NCBI GenBank assembly: GCA_034766995.1
Contig: CM068314.1
Coordinates: 30,470,708 to 30,534,707, forward strand
Length of the DNA: 64,000 nucleotides
DNA from: Acanthacorydalis orientalis
Lineage: Eukaryota > Arthropoda > Insecta > Megaloptera > Corydalidae
Reading direction: 5' to 3'
Made by a program: the position numbers and the translations under genes. The notes beneath the pieces are model-generated. The model did no database searches and had not been told where the DNA came from. It saw only the letters and a list, made by a program, of their open reading frames with translations. Positions 35,370-47,500 of the stretch are shown here, one piece after another (positions within the stretch are counted from its first letter, which is position 1; every line of letters starts with the position of its first letter).

Positions 35370-38080
35370 TATTGAAGAAGAATTATCTCAAATGAATTTT
35401 TACCATAAAATATTTATAACTAAAGAGATGAATTAAAGAATGATAATATGATCAATAAACAGAATAATATAAAACATAAAAAATATAGTATATATGTTAA
35501 TTAGAAAAATTATTTATAATAGCCGTAATTCTCCAACAATGGGTCGACAATTATCTAAAAAAGAACGTAGATGAATATGGTTGAATCAAATTTAAGAAAA
35601 TATGATTATATGGTTAAAAAATAAAAATATGTGTTCCGTTCATTGTAAAAAATGAATGTTAGATCTTAGATTTTTTTTCATTAATTAAATCACAAGCCAC
35701 AAGTTTCACTCTTTAACCTATATTTTTTCAAGTAAGTATTTTAACTATGAAAACTATGTAGCAGTAAATAATATCGTTCTTCGCATTAAGATAAAATTGA
35801 AGAGTGTGATTTCAAATTTTATATTTTTTGTGGTTATTCAATAAAATATTAACTGCCAAAGTTATTGAAATACTTTGTAATTTTTACAATTGTACAATAA
35901 ACAACACATCATTAATGTCATTCATAGAATCCTAGATGAGATTTGTTTATACAATAATTAATAATATTAATTTCTCATTTTAAGAACTCGTGGTATCACA
36001 AATAGTAAAAAAAAAACAATACTAATTTAAAAGAGCAAATGTTAAAAGTATAAATCTAAAATAATGTTAATGAATTATTAAGTAATATGGATAAACAGAC
36101 GACGTTTCAATAGTAACATTGTTTTTAATACCTACTATATACTTTTTTGCATTTATCAGGGTTCTACCGAAACTTTCGAAACTTGACAGAATGAAGATAT
36201 ATGTTTTTTTTTCGAATAACTTACTAATTTTGTGATTCTTTTAGTGAGTCAAATTGCAGTGTGGGTTTACGAATGTCTGAGAAAAAAGTATATAATGTAT
36301 CAAGGATGCTAATGAACACAGACGTGATGTGAAAATAATTGCATTGTCTGCGAGCCGAACGTACGTTTAAAGATTAGGCTCTCCGGATCTCGTTCTTTTT
36401 TCTGAACTGCAGGTCTGTGAAGACAGCTTCGACGTTTTACAATCGCAAAATTTATTCGTTCAAGTACGAACCATATAAATTATTTATATTTTTTTTATTG
36501 TACCTATTGTAAACAATCTATCAGAAATTATATTTAAGAAATAATTGAAATGCATATTATATAATGATTTAGAGATTGAAAGTCATCTGATATGATTGAT
36601 ATATTTAATTTTTAAATTAAATTTGAAATATATCTTGAATTATCTATTATCAATCATGCATGAAAATATGATTTTTTTTTGATATACTGATTCAAAACTA
36701 TACACGAACAGTCTTAACTAGTATAAGAGCACCTTACTGATACGGCTGAGAATTTAAATCGTAAAAGTATACAACAAAACAAACTATACCTTTCATATAT
36801 TTAATAAAAAAAATGATGGGAATTTATTCACTAAAAGCATACCTTTTAATAAATTAAAAATCAAAACTATTTCAATTAGTAAACTCTATGATAATTAAAT
36901 TTAATTTAATTGTAAAAATTGGCATAGATTTTTAGTACTTAATAAAAAAAAGTTTAGTTAAAATTTTTCAATTTTGTTCTTTCCAAATAAAGAATATACC
37001 TTTTTATCTGCGCGAAGGTCTTTAATGTTTTTATAAAACAAAATGTTAAATATTTAGGTATTGAGTATAAAATAAAAAGACTTTTAAGAACTAAATATTT
37101 TTTTTGTGTGCGTGGTGTTCTTTTTTTTGTTGAGCACTAAAGATATTTTTTTAAAAAAATATTTACAGTTTTAAAAAATATTTTAAATATAATTTATATC
37201 TTTTGGATTCTATTAAACTTTTAAATAATATGCTTTTAAAATGTTTAATGTTAAAATAGATTATTAAAAAGTGTTTACAAAGAAAATATAATTATTAGGA
37301 CTATTTATAATAGAATATTTTCATTTCTCTATAAGAAAACTTTAAGATTTTCATTTAATTATCAAAACATTTTGTTTCATTTTATAAACGAGCCATAATA
37401 TTATACAAGTGAATAATAATAGAAACGTACGTTAAACACCTTATCGAGAAACATTGCAAACAGTCTATTTAGGTCAACTAATTATAATATAGTCTTTCGT
37501 ATTTGATTATTTTATTATAAATACGAGTAGTCATTGTATATTGTTATAATAAAATGTAATTAATAAAGTTACAAGGTCCTTTCAATTTATATTTGTTGAT
37601 CTAGAAACGTAAGTCAATAATCGACTGACTAGAAATAAACGCATAATTTTAAACGTAATTCAATTGCCATTTTAATCTTTCTTTGAAGGGTAAAAACCAA
37701 CAAGTTCAAAACTATATTGTTTACTAGATGATTGGTCAATTATAAGAAAAATTAACGAATTAAATTCATTAAACTTTGGAACAATACTGTCTGAACCGGA
37801 TGAATCGATTTGTTATTAGAAATAAAAATCAATTTCATTAAAACAATACATTCAAACGAGCGGACGCGATACGTTGTGAACGTCAAAAGAAATACTATTT
37901 TTTTAAGCAAATACGTTAAATGTAAAAGCTGACAGAAATTCAGACATAAATACAATTTAATTTCATTATAATAATTAAAGACATAACGTGTTCGCAAATA
38001 TAACGAGCAAATATTCACATAGACTGATTCATGCATATTTTATACAAAGCTCACTTTTATAACGAACTCGTTTTACATAT
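35370..38080. other. AT-rich non-coding stretch
   Basis: No gene recognised. 36240-36450 is slightly GC-richer (GCGAGCCGAACGTACG, CTCTCCGGATCTCG) and starts after a pyrimidine tract ending TTTTAG, but the best frame (SQIAVWVYECLRKKYIM...) stops after about 22 codons. Confidence 0.6.
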
Positions 38081-38083
38081 ACA

Positions 38084-38192
<109 letters not shown>

Positions 38193-38890
38193 GTATGTAT
38201 ATTGAGTAAATTGGATCTAAGAATTTTATTTACTATTTAATTGATAGTAAATATCCTTTTTAGAACGTATAAAAATAAGTTTGCTGTGGATCCTAATACA
38301 CTAGTGTATATACATTTAACTGAATTATTAAATTATTATTTTAATTGAAGACTATCTGTATATTTATATTAAATAAATTAATGGATAGATTGATATTATT
38401 TTAGATATGTACACATGATATTTTAATTCTACATTTATTTATTGTTTAATGTATGTGTGTTAGTTCGAACTTGGCTATGTTTATATATGCAAATAAAGCT
38501 AAAAATAAATATACTCAATAAAAATAATTTTCAATAAAGCAGTAATCTATTCCAATGAAAAAACATAAGATTTTGTAATATTTCTTAATTTTTATTAAAA
38601 TGTACAAAAAATCACATCCCAATCGTCGAATAATTATCGAATAAAATCGATCTCTGAATATTCCATGAAATTGTATAGCTATATAGATCAGAAATTGAAG
38701 CGGATTTAAATCAGAATTACAGAATAATTAATATTTACAGAATTTACAGAATATTACAGAAATGATACAAGAAAATATTTTTAAGGTTAAATCGGGAAAT
38801 ATAGGACATACAATAGTTTTGTTTTGAAGAGAACGCCTGATACCCGCTTGATTTATCATGAAGATTCAAACAAATAACGATGTTATAGAC

Positions 38891-39021
38891 TCAGATTTAG
38901 ATTTAGGTGTTTGACAAATCAAATATATGGAAATGAATAAGGGTAGTAAGCAGCGAAAATAGTTCTTGTCAATATCGGTATTCTTAATCTGTTAGTCACC
39001 TGAACCTAAATTTAAATCTGA
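38891..39021. repeat. Inverted repeat, 18-bp arms
   Basis: TCAGATTTAGATTTAGGT (38891-38908) and its inverse with one mismatch (39004-39021), 95 bp apart. The related word AAACCTAAATCTGAATC occurs at about 28699-28715. It may be a small MITE, but no target duplication is seen. Confidence 0.45.
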
Positions 39022-39059
39022 ATTCGCAAACTATGTTTATACCATGAAATCGTTTCATT

Positions 39060-39077
39060 ATTATTATTATTATTATA
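39060..39077. repeat. (TTA)n microsatellite
   Basis: Six ATT units, the only clear trinucleotide array in the window. Confidence 0.85.
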
Positions 39078-39470
39078 AACCAAAGACTTGATTCTCAAAA
39101 AAATAACAATATTTACAAATGAATTACGTATCTTGTAATATTTTTAAGGGATGAAATATGATATTAATTATATATAGTTGCGTTAATTTACAATTATTTC
39201 ATTTTAATAATTACTAATGTAATTTTAGAAAAAATATTTACTAATCAAATCAAAAAAAATTCGTCTATATTTGAATGCAAAAATAAAACATTTTATAAAT
39301 TCCCTAAAATTCCTTGTTACAAAATAATCATTTAACTTTGTATATAAATATTTATACAGCGTAAATAAATTAAAGTTATAATTTATTGGGTCACCTGTAT
39401 ATGTATTTTTGTATAAAATATCAAAACGAAATTTTATTTATTTAAAAAAGGTAATATTGAAAATTATCTA

Positions 39471-39475
<5 letters not shown>

Positions 39476-39534
<59 letters not shown>
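39476..39534. repeat. (AT)n microsatellite
   Basis: About 29 units; first of three arrays within 730 bp. Confidence 0.95.
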
Positions 39535-39537
<3 letters not shown>

Positions 39538-39676
39538 AAATCATATTCCGTGGTCAATGACAACCTAAATTACAAACTTTGATAAGAACATTTACAAAAA
39601 AATTTCAAACACGAATTAAAAAATTGCACGATAAATATTTTATTTTTTATCCATACACTAACATATTTAAAAAAAG

Positions 39677-39753
<77 letters not shown>
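39677..39753. repeat. (TA)n microsatellite, long
   Basis: About 38 units with one CATA interruption near 39690. Confidence 0.95.
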
Positions 39754-39756
<3 letters not shown>

Positions 39757-40153
39757 TTGCGATGCCATTTTCACGGATTTATCACGATCCAAACCGTCTC
39801 CGAAGAAAAGTACATGTTGAAATGTTCTCATATATCTTTATATCTGTCAAATTTGCATCCCGAATGCATACATTATGTATGCACATTTTTGGTGTGCATT
39901 TCGGCCGTGTAATTATAGGTTACTAAGCATTGTGAACTTTTTTGCATTGCAAGAAAAAAAAGAATTTTATGTGGGCGGTATTACCGTCTGTAAACTTATT
40001 TTCAACTGTATATTATATTTCACCTCGCCAGACGTACAATAAAAGTTACAAAAACTTATCACAAATATTTCATTCTCGTTCCTCATTTACACATTTATTT
40101 AAATTATCTTTAAAAATTAGACAGTCTAATTTAGAACAAACAGTTATTACAAC

Positions 40154-40157
<4 letters not shown>

Positions 40158-40203
<46 letters not shown>
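40158..40203. repeat. (TA)n microsatellite
   Basis: About 22 units. Confidence 0.95.
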
Positions 40204-40205
<2 letters not shown>

Positions 40206-41503
40206 CTATATGGAAATAAAGAGAGTCAGTGTATGTTTGTCTATGTTAATCTTACATCATATTTATTTCGATCGTACATAAACGGTAATTTTACATTCGA
40301 GAATTTGTTGTGAAAGCAAGTGCTAAGAGACCATATGCCCAAATGACAGACGTCAGTAATAAAACAAAACTGATATTTTGCCAATATGTTGTCGAATGAA
40401 TTTCGATCAGTCATTAGCACCTTAACAAATATGCCGACCAATGTAAAGCTTGAAAAAAGAATATAAATCTAGAAATTATATCGAGATTGCGTACTGAAAA
40501 ACGTTATTAGTCTCGAGAGAAAACATATAATATATTCATGCATACATACAGAGAGAAACATTGATAAAAAGTAGAAAAAAAGATTATATATTACATATTT
40601 AAATTATTATAACACTTTATAACACGAAAACAGCTATTTGGTTTATTTTTAACGATTAAAAGAGTATTGGTGACCAGTAAGGAATACTAATTAAACTAGT
40701 TTTTTTCGGTTAATATTGCGACAAAAGTGTGTATAAAAAAAGGTTAGAAACTTGACTTTTAATTTTTAAGTAACTTACTTATGAAATGATTTTTAAGTTC
40801 ATGGGATATGTTAATGTTTTAATATATTAATTCTATATAATTTAAACCATTATTCAGATAATTAATATCAAAAAATATTCAATCTGGAAATCTTAACGGA
40901 AAAAAGATAGTTGCATTGAGAATTAAGTACGAGGTAAATTCGTTTAAGTCATAAAAATCAACATTATCATTTATATACTGAATTATAAGATTACTTCACT
41001 ACTTTATCAATTCTTTTTAAAAATGTTAATACCTTACGAAAAAACGTATAACATTTTATTAAATACCAAATTAAAATTCTTATATTATTTCCTATATCAT
41101 ATATTTTATTTCAAATATTAATTGAATTCCCCTAACTCCTATAAAATGTAACTAAAAATGTACAGACACAATCGGAAAAAATAACATTGAGCTAATTGTA
41201 TCGAAATTCTTCAAATAAATTTTCTCAATTATTTGTAATACTTATCATTCAAGTAAAATAATGTATTTACCTGAAGTTTTGTTCAACAGACATGCATACA
41301 TAATACTGTTGAAACAAGATATCACATGCCAAGTTTACATTATATATAATTTTTTATTATCGTTTGCCCTAATGAACAAAGTAGGTTATCGCCGTGCGGT
41401 AAACTTTATCAAATAAATTTCCTATCTGCAGTCTGGACGGCCTAGACATTACATTTTAAAAATAATAAATGTATGTATATAAAAACATACACACACGCAC
41501 ATA

Positions 41504-41505
<2 letters not shown>

Positions 41506-41592
<87 letters not shown>
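41506..41592. repeat. (AT)n microsatellite, long
   Basis: About 86 bp with one ATGTAT interruption near 41541. A CATA/CACA-rich flank lies on the left. Confidence 0.95.
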
Positions 41593-41595
<3 letters not shown>

Positions 41596-41659
41596 GTTTG
41601 TGTTGTATTAAATATGTAATTTATATCAAATAAATAGTACGATGTAAAAAATATGAATT

Positions 41660-41710
41660 ATTTATATACACATACATACATAAATACATACATACGTGTA
41701 TATATATATT
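41660..41710. repeat. (CATA)n-rich microsatellite
   Basis: Imperfect CATA and AATA tetranucleotides, then a short TA run. Confidence 0.85.
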
Positions 41711-42050
41711 CCATTTTGACAATTTTTCCATTAATCTTATGTATTATTATACGCAGAAATAAAATCTGAGACTGGAAAGTCAAAAATAATAGAACAACTC
41801 TGTCAACAATCACAATAACAGAAAGAAGTATGTTATAAAAAAAAGACGAGTTAGTTTTGATTTGAATAATGGAATAAAAAGGATATAAAAATTAACAAGG
41901 ATTTTAGACCTAACAAGACGAATAATTTGAATGTAAATAGGTGGATATATATTACGAGGGAAGACAGTAGACAATAAAACGAATTATTGAATGGGAACTA
42001 AAAAAAGAGGTTTAGAAAAAACTAATAAATAAATGAGATAAGAATTCAAA

Positions 42051-42052
<2 letters not shown>

Positions 42053-42085
<33 letters not shown>
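42053..42085. repeat. (TA)n microsatellite
   Basis: About 16 units. Confidence 0.95.
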
Positions 42086-42089
<4 letters not shown>

Positions 42090-43250
42090 CAATTAAGTAA
42101 ATAAAACAAACAGTAGATTGTATATTTTCTAAATGAAGTAAAAACAATAATAAATAAAAAATAACAAGAAAAGTGTTGTTCATTTTGCAACGTTTATGTT
42201 CAACGCTGAGTGAAATACAACCAATCACCAGGTATTGCAGCAACGTCATCAGTTGCCTAAATACTAATTTCTCAATCAATATTATTACTGTCTGCTTAGA
42301 GATGTCGTATAACTTGTTATGAAACAGATTTTTTAACATAACATTTTATTTTTTATTGTTTTAATAAATCAAAACTATTACGATACGTGTTAGAATATAC
42401 AACACTCCAAAAATGGCATGTTCTTTTAATAAATTTTAAAATATAAAAAGTTGGTGTAGATATATTGACTGTTATTCTTTATGTATATATTACATTTTTT
42501 AACCATCATATAGGCGAGTCAAAAATCACATGCAATAAATTATTTTAATAAATGTACAAAATGATCACCAAATACTTTTTTTACAAAAATTATACCTCGG
42601 CACATACAAATATTTGTTTTATAATCTTACGACACTGATACGGCTTCGTCCAATTCGTTGATGTTTCTTGATCGGTTCTGCTACATAAATTGAAAAATTG
42701 ACTTTCGTTGAATACAAAGGAAATAATCGAGAAGTCTAAATTTTGATAACCTGATGTCATTTAATGAGACTTTGTATCATATTATCCACCTATTAGGGAA
42801 TTTTTCATTGTATAGTTTCGCACTAACAATGGATACAGTAACTTCATACTATTGTAAGAACATGCTTCTTCGTTTTAAAGAAAAATCATTAAGAAAATGC
42901 ATCCAATAGGTCTATAACTTATATACGTTTCGTCTTTAACACTGTTTCCAAAAAAAAAAAACAACCCAAAGACCTATTATTTGATCATTCCAGCTCACTA
43001 CAAGCCGGAGTTTGGTTTACTCACAAGTTGTTTCCATCCCAACAGAACTTATGTTTGGTCAGTAATGAAAAGTGTATCTAAATATTAACATCACCAAATA
43101 TCAGGTTAAAGCATAAATTCGTAGCTTTTCTGTTTTCAAAGGCAACAGTGTTCTGGAAGAAACCTGATTGACATATGGTAATGTCATTTTAATATCATAG
43201 TATTGTTTTATTGAATACTTCTTGAATTTTTTAATTTGTAGAAAGTTTAA
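42090..43250. other. AT-rich non-coding stretch
   Basis: No gene recognised. 42620-43120 is somewhat less AT-rich and might be a very old element, but no protein motif can be read on either strand. Confidence 0.55.
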
Positions 43251-43271
43251 GTTTAGGGTTGGTTAACAAAA

Positions 43272-43620
43272 ATGGAGTGTCAAGTACGAAAAAAAAAACA
43301 AAATTTCCGACATATCCTTTTGTTTAAGTTTAACGGAGGAGTTAAGACATCAGAGGCAGAGCTAGAATCATTTGTGACGTTTACGGGGAGAATTCTATCG
43401 GGGAAAGTATGGCACGAAAAAGGTTTTCTCGTTTCAAAGAGGATCATTTTAACGTGAACGATTCTCCACATTCAGGAAAGCCACCCGACTTTGATGAAGA
43501 CCTTTTAAACGCTTCAATTCACGATGATCCACGTCAATCAATACTACCGAGGTTTATTACCAACAACTTCGTCGCCTTGAGGCCGAATTTTAATAAAAAC
43601 GATCTGGAAGACAGCATCAA
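43272..43620 (+). pseudogene. Mariner transposase N-terminal part (family B)
   Basis: One frame reads MECQ...FRHILLFKFNGGVKTSEA, which is the first helix-turn-helix (I-R-x-I-L-L-F-x-F-x-x-G-x-x-A-x-x-A). A frame change at about 43405-43415 leads to WHE then KRFSRFKEDHFNVNDSPHSG, KPPDFDEDLLNASIHDDPRQ. This matches the W-F-x-K-F-x-x-G-x-F-x-L-x-D-x-x-x-S-G-R-P linker (GRP is now GKP) and the start of the second helix-turn-helix with D-x-x-x-L-x-x-x-I-x-x-D-P-R-Q. At least one frameshift separates the two parts. The part normally carrying the first catalytic Asp is missing. Confidence 0.8.
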
Positions 43621-43905
43621 GTGATTTTGCAGTATGGTAATGACTGTCTACATTCTGTTAACATTACAAAAGCTGCTAATCAAGAACTTTTTTTGGGAGG
43701 TTATTCCACATCCGCACTATTCTCTCGATATTGCACCATTCGATTTTCATCTTTTCCGCTGTCTGTGCAACAATCACCGAGGAATCCCTTTAATGGCGCT
43801 GATCTTCAAAATTGGAATGACGACTTCTTTACCTCCAAACCACCGAAGAATGTTGGGAGGCAATCGTGAACAATGGAAGACAATATATTATTGATTTCTT
43901 CATGT
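43621..43905 (+). pseudogene. Mariner transposase C-terminal part (family B)
   Basis: ILQYGNDCLHSVNITKAANQ corresponds to the HDNARPH region; the catalytic Asp position now reads Gly (QYGND). After a frameshift comes WEVIPHPHYSLDIAPFDFHL, the PHPPYSPDLAPSDYHLF motif with its last catalytic Asp kept (APFD) but Pro-to-Leu and Ser-to-Phe changes. Another shift gives DLQNWNDDFFTSKP and a final VNNGRQYIIDFF that matches the usual end of the protein. With two or more frameshifts and a lost catalytic residue it is inactive. Confidence 0.8.
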
Positions 43906-44700
43906 ATTTTGGTTATTTAAAAAAATAAATTATAAATTTAATAAAAACGTCACAAACTTATGCATCAACCAATATATCCTCGTCGATATGTGACGTAACT
44001 TTATGTGTACCATAAATATTATTACATAAATATATTATTTATTAGAATATGTATAAATTCGAAATTTAATTCTATATAAAATATCGTCTTCATCAGTATA
44101 AGTTATCATCTTCGTAAGTAAACCGTTGCTCTAAAATCATGTAAAAAAATAGCTGATGTCATTTCGAATAGTAATTTTTTTAAACTTTTATTGAGTAATC
44201 ATTTGCACAAAATATACGTAATGGTTAAATGTTATTTAAATACGCAGATATATAATGAACTAAAAACATAAAAAATATCAATTCACTTATCACATATTTG
44301 GCACTAAACTAGTTAAAGTGATAACCGCGTCCAAGATTTTATAAGACAAACAAAATTTCTTAAACATACCGGTACACAAAATTTCGTTAAGTTTTAAAAA
44401 TACTAGTTGTTTTTAAAAGTGATGAAAAATTGCAAATTACAGTAGATATTTTGAAAATTGGAGTTTCTTCAAAATAACGACATTAGAGATAAACAACACT
44501 GTTTTCTTATTATAACTATTTAAAAATATACTGAATTAAAAAAGGATAGACATTTTTGTTTAAAAATGTATATCGACTTCCAATATTTATATAATTAAAA
44601 ATACGATAGACCCTCGCCGAACGACTAATTGCACAACGACCGGGATTTATGAGGCCTGATCGTAACAAAGGAAGAACCCGATTTACCCGGACATAAGCTC

Positions 44701-44814
44701 ATGAAAGTCACATTAACATTGTTGACAGTGAGTAATGCATCTGGTGATTTCAAATTAAAGGTTCTTCTCGTGTATCATTCACGGACTCCACGTGTTTTAG
44801 GCAGCACAAAGTGA
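44701..44814 (+). pseudogene. pogo/Tigger transposase DDE-domain fragment
   Basis: The frame reads MKVTLTLLTVSNASGDFKLK then VLLVYHSRTPRVLGSTK before a stop at 44812. This is the conserved V-T-L-L-L-x-x-N-A-S-G-D-F-K-L-K-P-L-x-V-Y-H-S-x-x-P-R-x-L segment of Tigger-like transposases. The Met is internal to the parent protein. The stop and four further stops in all frames show decay, and the following half of the catalytic domain is deleted. Confidence 0.8.
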
Positions 44815-44829
44815 TAAAAAGTACACTGA

Positions 44830-45258
44830 GGGCACAAGTATGTTCAGCAGTTGGAGAATGTGATTGAGGGGAAGAAAGATAGTGGGGAGGGGAAAGTTGA
44901 AGAAAACCTACATGTTATGAGCAGGGACGAATTAAAAAGCTTGTTAAGTGCATGTACAACTGCTAAAATCAAAATGAAATTCGATCAGGAAATTGAAAAG
45001 ACTGAAGTACATACATGTCAGTTTGAAGACAATGTGATTGCCTACTTCTACAAATTAAAAAGAAATAGGCAGAGGCAGTCCTCTCTTGATAGGTTTTTCA
45101 CCAAAGCATCAACTTGCTTCCAATCTAATGTCACTACCACAAAGAGGGATATAATTGATTCCCTTTCTAGTAGTGAATTACCAGAAATCTTCATGGAGGG
45201 TGATTTTTCCATTGGTAAATCTGGTGTGGACCACTATCAAATAAAAACAAATTATTAG
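44830..45258 (+). pseudogene. pogo/Tigger transposase C-terminal tail, open frame
   Basis: In the same frame as the preceding fragment, a run of about 135 codons is open up to the stop at 45256-45258. It is acidic and Lys/Glu-rich (LENVIEGKKDSGEGKVEENL), includes MSRDELKSLLSACTTAKIKM and ends with the region QRQSSLDRFFTKAS. The Q-x-S/T-L-D-x-F-F-x-K motif is a common C-terminal signature of Tigger/jerky-like transposases. No initiation codon context is evident; the frame needs an upstream, now broken, part. A co-opted small protein cannot be excluded but nothing supports it. Confidence 0.7.
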
Positions 45259-46048
45259 GAACAAAAGGTAAAACTAAATAATTTATTTTCATTTCTTATA
45301 CGGTTAGGAAATTGGCGACATTGTACCAATTTGAAGGTTCACATATTATAAGTGCCTTATACAACTACCGTTTCAAGGAACAACCGTTAGTGCTGCACCA
45401 ATTACGGTCATTCAGTGAGAGTCTACTGTATATGAAACAAATTTTATTAATAATACTTATTAAAAATGAATAACATTTTTATAAAGTAATAAAAACTCTG
45501 AAAATCACATAAAACATTAGAATTCCTCTAAAGAAAAACAATTATAAATACTCAGTACTTGCGTAGTTAACGAAAAATTAATCACAAGAAAATCCTTGTT
45601 CGATTTAAAGAAAACATATTTTTTATCCATACAACTGTGACAGCTGTGCCGATTATTGTTCCCTTCGTGATTAATATCGGCATGTCAGTTATTGATTAAC
45701 AGCAGTTTGTTTTTCAGATTGAACGGCAAGCATTGAGTTTTATCAAATCAGAAATATACAAAAAAAAACACGTCTAGAGAAATATGAAGAAATAAAATTA
45801 TAAACTTGTACAAAGATGCAGAATATAATGGGTAAAATAAATTAAAAAAATATTTCTTAACGTATTATTGTAAAAATTATTATTCTATATAAGAATAATT
45901 TTTTGTGTGCCTGAAAAACAATTTTATCAAAACGTGCTTTAGCATAATGTTGTAGCTATCATTAAATATATAGCAAAAATAAAATTAGAATTCAAAACTA
46001 AAAAAAAGCTATTCGTAATCCTTGAACAAAATGGATTTCTCAAAAGTG

Positions 46049-46185
46049 TACTTTTTCAGTTTCTTGATACGCTCTTCTTGAAGAATATGGAAGCCTTATT
46101 TTTTACTTAAAAGGAAAGTGGGTGAATAACAAGTATTAGAAATTCATTGCGGAAACATTATGACGATCAAGAAACTGCTTAAAAG
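46049..46185. repeat. Inverted repeat, ~22-bp arms
   Basis: CTTTTTCAGTTTCTTGATACG (46051-46071) and the inverse of CGATCAAGAAACTGCTTAAAAG (46164-46185) pair except for a few positions. The loop is about 90 bp. The size suits a small MITE more than a miRNA precursor. Confidence 0.5.
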
Positions 46186-46914
46186 TCTAATTATTCTCAT
46201 AAGTTATATTTAAACGTTAATAAAAACAATAATAATAATTTCAAAATCAAGTCGTTACGCCATACTTTAAATTTCTGTAAATTTTTGGTTTAAGTCAAAA
46301 TCTCCCGATAAAGTAATGAACGTACAATATTCAACAGCAAGTAGATTTTGTAAGATTGTTTTCATTATGTTCATATTACAATAAAATTTCGATCAATAAT
46401 TCAATAGAAAAAATATTTCTTAAAATGTACAAAAACATTTTCTATTTTTTTTTAGAGGTGGTTGGATTAATTACTTCATTGCAATAATCTAATTTGTACG
46501 TTTTTTTTAATTTTATCTTATAAATTCCCTTTAAAAAGTTAATATTTCCAGAAACATTGATTGTTATATTAATAAAAGATTACGAAATAAAATTAAAAAA
46601 AAAATAAACAAACTACTTATAGGAAAAATATATAGTGTATGGTGCTATATTTACATCAATCAGAATTAAATAAATTGTTTCGCAAATATACATACACTTT
46701 GTAGATAAGAATAAATATTATGTAATTAATTTTATTCTAAGACCTTAAAAATAAAAATATGCACGGAAAAATTTAAAGCAGAATTGATATTTAAATTATC
46801 AGTTAATATTAATAACTTCCATAAAATAATTTAAATTTTCATTTTTCTTGTCTTGTGAAACAAAATATATAGATGTTAGATAGCTTACCATGACAAAAAT
46901 TATAAATGTATGTA

Positions 46915-46918
<4 letters not shown>

Positions 46919-46964
<46 letters not shown>
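46919..46964. repeat. (TA)n microsatellite
   Basis: About 22 units. Confidence 0.95.
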
Positions 46965-46967
<3 letters not shown>

Positions 46968-47164
46968 GGATATTTATGGATAAAACTTTGTGACTAATAA
47001 AAATGAATGAACAAAGACCCTTTTAAACCACCCATAAACATTAAAAAAGTATAACTGTGAGAAAGTACAAACTGTAATTATTTCTTTTAAGCGCACGTTA
47101 CTTACAAGGCTATCAGCGTCATAAAGCACATTTAAATGCCAAATTTTATATCGAAATCTTAAAG

Positions 47165-47500
47165 TGTTCACACACATATCATATAAAATGTATATACAGC
47201 ACGTCTAAAAGTACAGAGTGGTCGTTAACGCACGGTGCTCGGTACACCTTCCATAGTCATGACATATCGAAGTAATGTACAAAACACAGAGATGAGAATA
47301 AACTACATTACATTATTTATAGACGCGGCAGAAGGCGTCAGAAAAGCGTCGGGACGTTCGCCTGCCTCCCGTCGATCGCCTCTCATGTATACATACACTC
47401 TCTCAAACACGGATAGAGATAGAAACGTGTGTATTATATACATATATCTTTTGGAAAACAGGGCACTGCACTAAAAGTTTACACAGGAAAATGTATAGGT
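47165..47500. other. GC-richer CpG-bearing island, unknown function
   Basis: CpG-rich words cluster here (GACGCGGCAGAAGGCGTC, CGTCGGGACGTTCGCC, CCCGTCGATCGCC). GACGC and GCGTC lie inverted around the AGAAG part. The best frame (47235-47474, 79 codons) has no known motif. It could be a regulatory element or a short exon. Confidence 0.35.

Larger units (their letters stand above)
43254..43972 (+). mobile_element. Internally deleted mariner element (family B)
   Basis: The right end is a clear mariner terminal repeat: the inverse of TTGGTTGATGCATAAGTTTG occupies 43953-43972, next to TATA. The left end TTAGGGTTGGTTAACAAAAA matches it imperfectly. About 720 bp remain of an expected 1.3 kb. Transposase coding begins almost inside the left terminal repeat, so the leader is deleted, and the middle of the gene is missing too. 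A pogo/Tigger-type element lies 630 bp downstream in the same orientation. The terminal sequence and protein motifs place it in the mariner family with the PHPPYSPDLAPSD-type core; the exact subfamily is not decided. Confidence 0.85.
44604..45428 (+). mobile_element. Internally deleted pogo/Tigger-type DNA transposon
   Basis: The ends are clear. The left starts CGATAGACCCTCGCCGAACG and the right, inverted, starts CAGTAGACTCTCACTGAATG. Similarity continues about 35 bp into the element (GCACAACGACC against GCAGCACTAACGG). TA lies directly outside both ends (44602-44603 and 45429-45430), the target duplication of Tc1/mariner-superfamily elements. CAGTAGACTCTC-type termini are typical of the pogo/Tigger branch. 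Two transposase pieces lie inside, with the DNA-binding N-terminus and much of the DDE domain removed. At 825 bp it is about a third of a complete element. The element is less AT-rich than the flanks. Confidence 0.85.
45431..47160. other. AT-rich non-coding stretch
   Basis: An inverted repeat at 46049-46185 and a TA array at 46919 are listed separately. No gene seen. Confidence 0.65.

Noticed and set aside
36243..36411. Possible exon between TTTTAG and CAGGTCTGT
   Set aside because: The best frame stops after about 22 codons; splice-like words are common.
42620..43120. Less AT-rich stretch left of mariner B, possible old element
   Set aside because: No transposase or other motif could be read on either strand.
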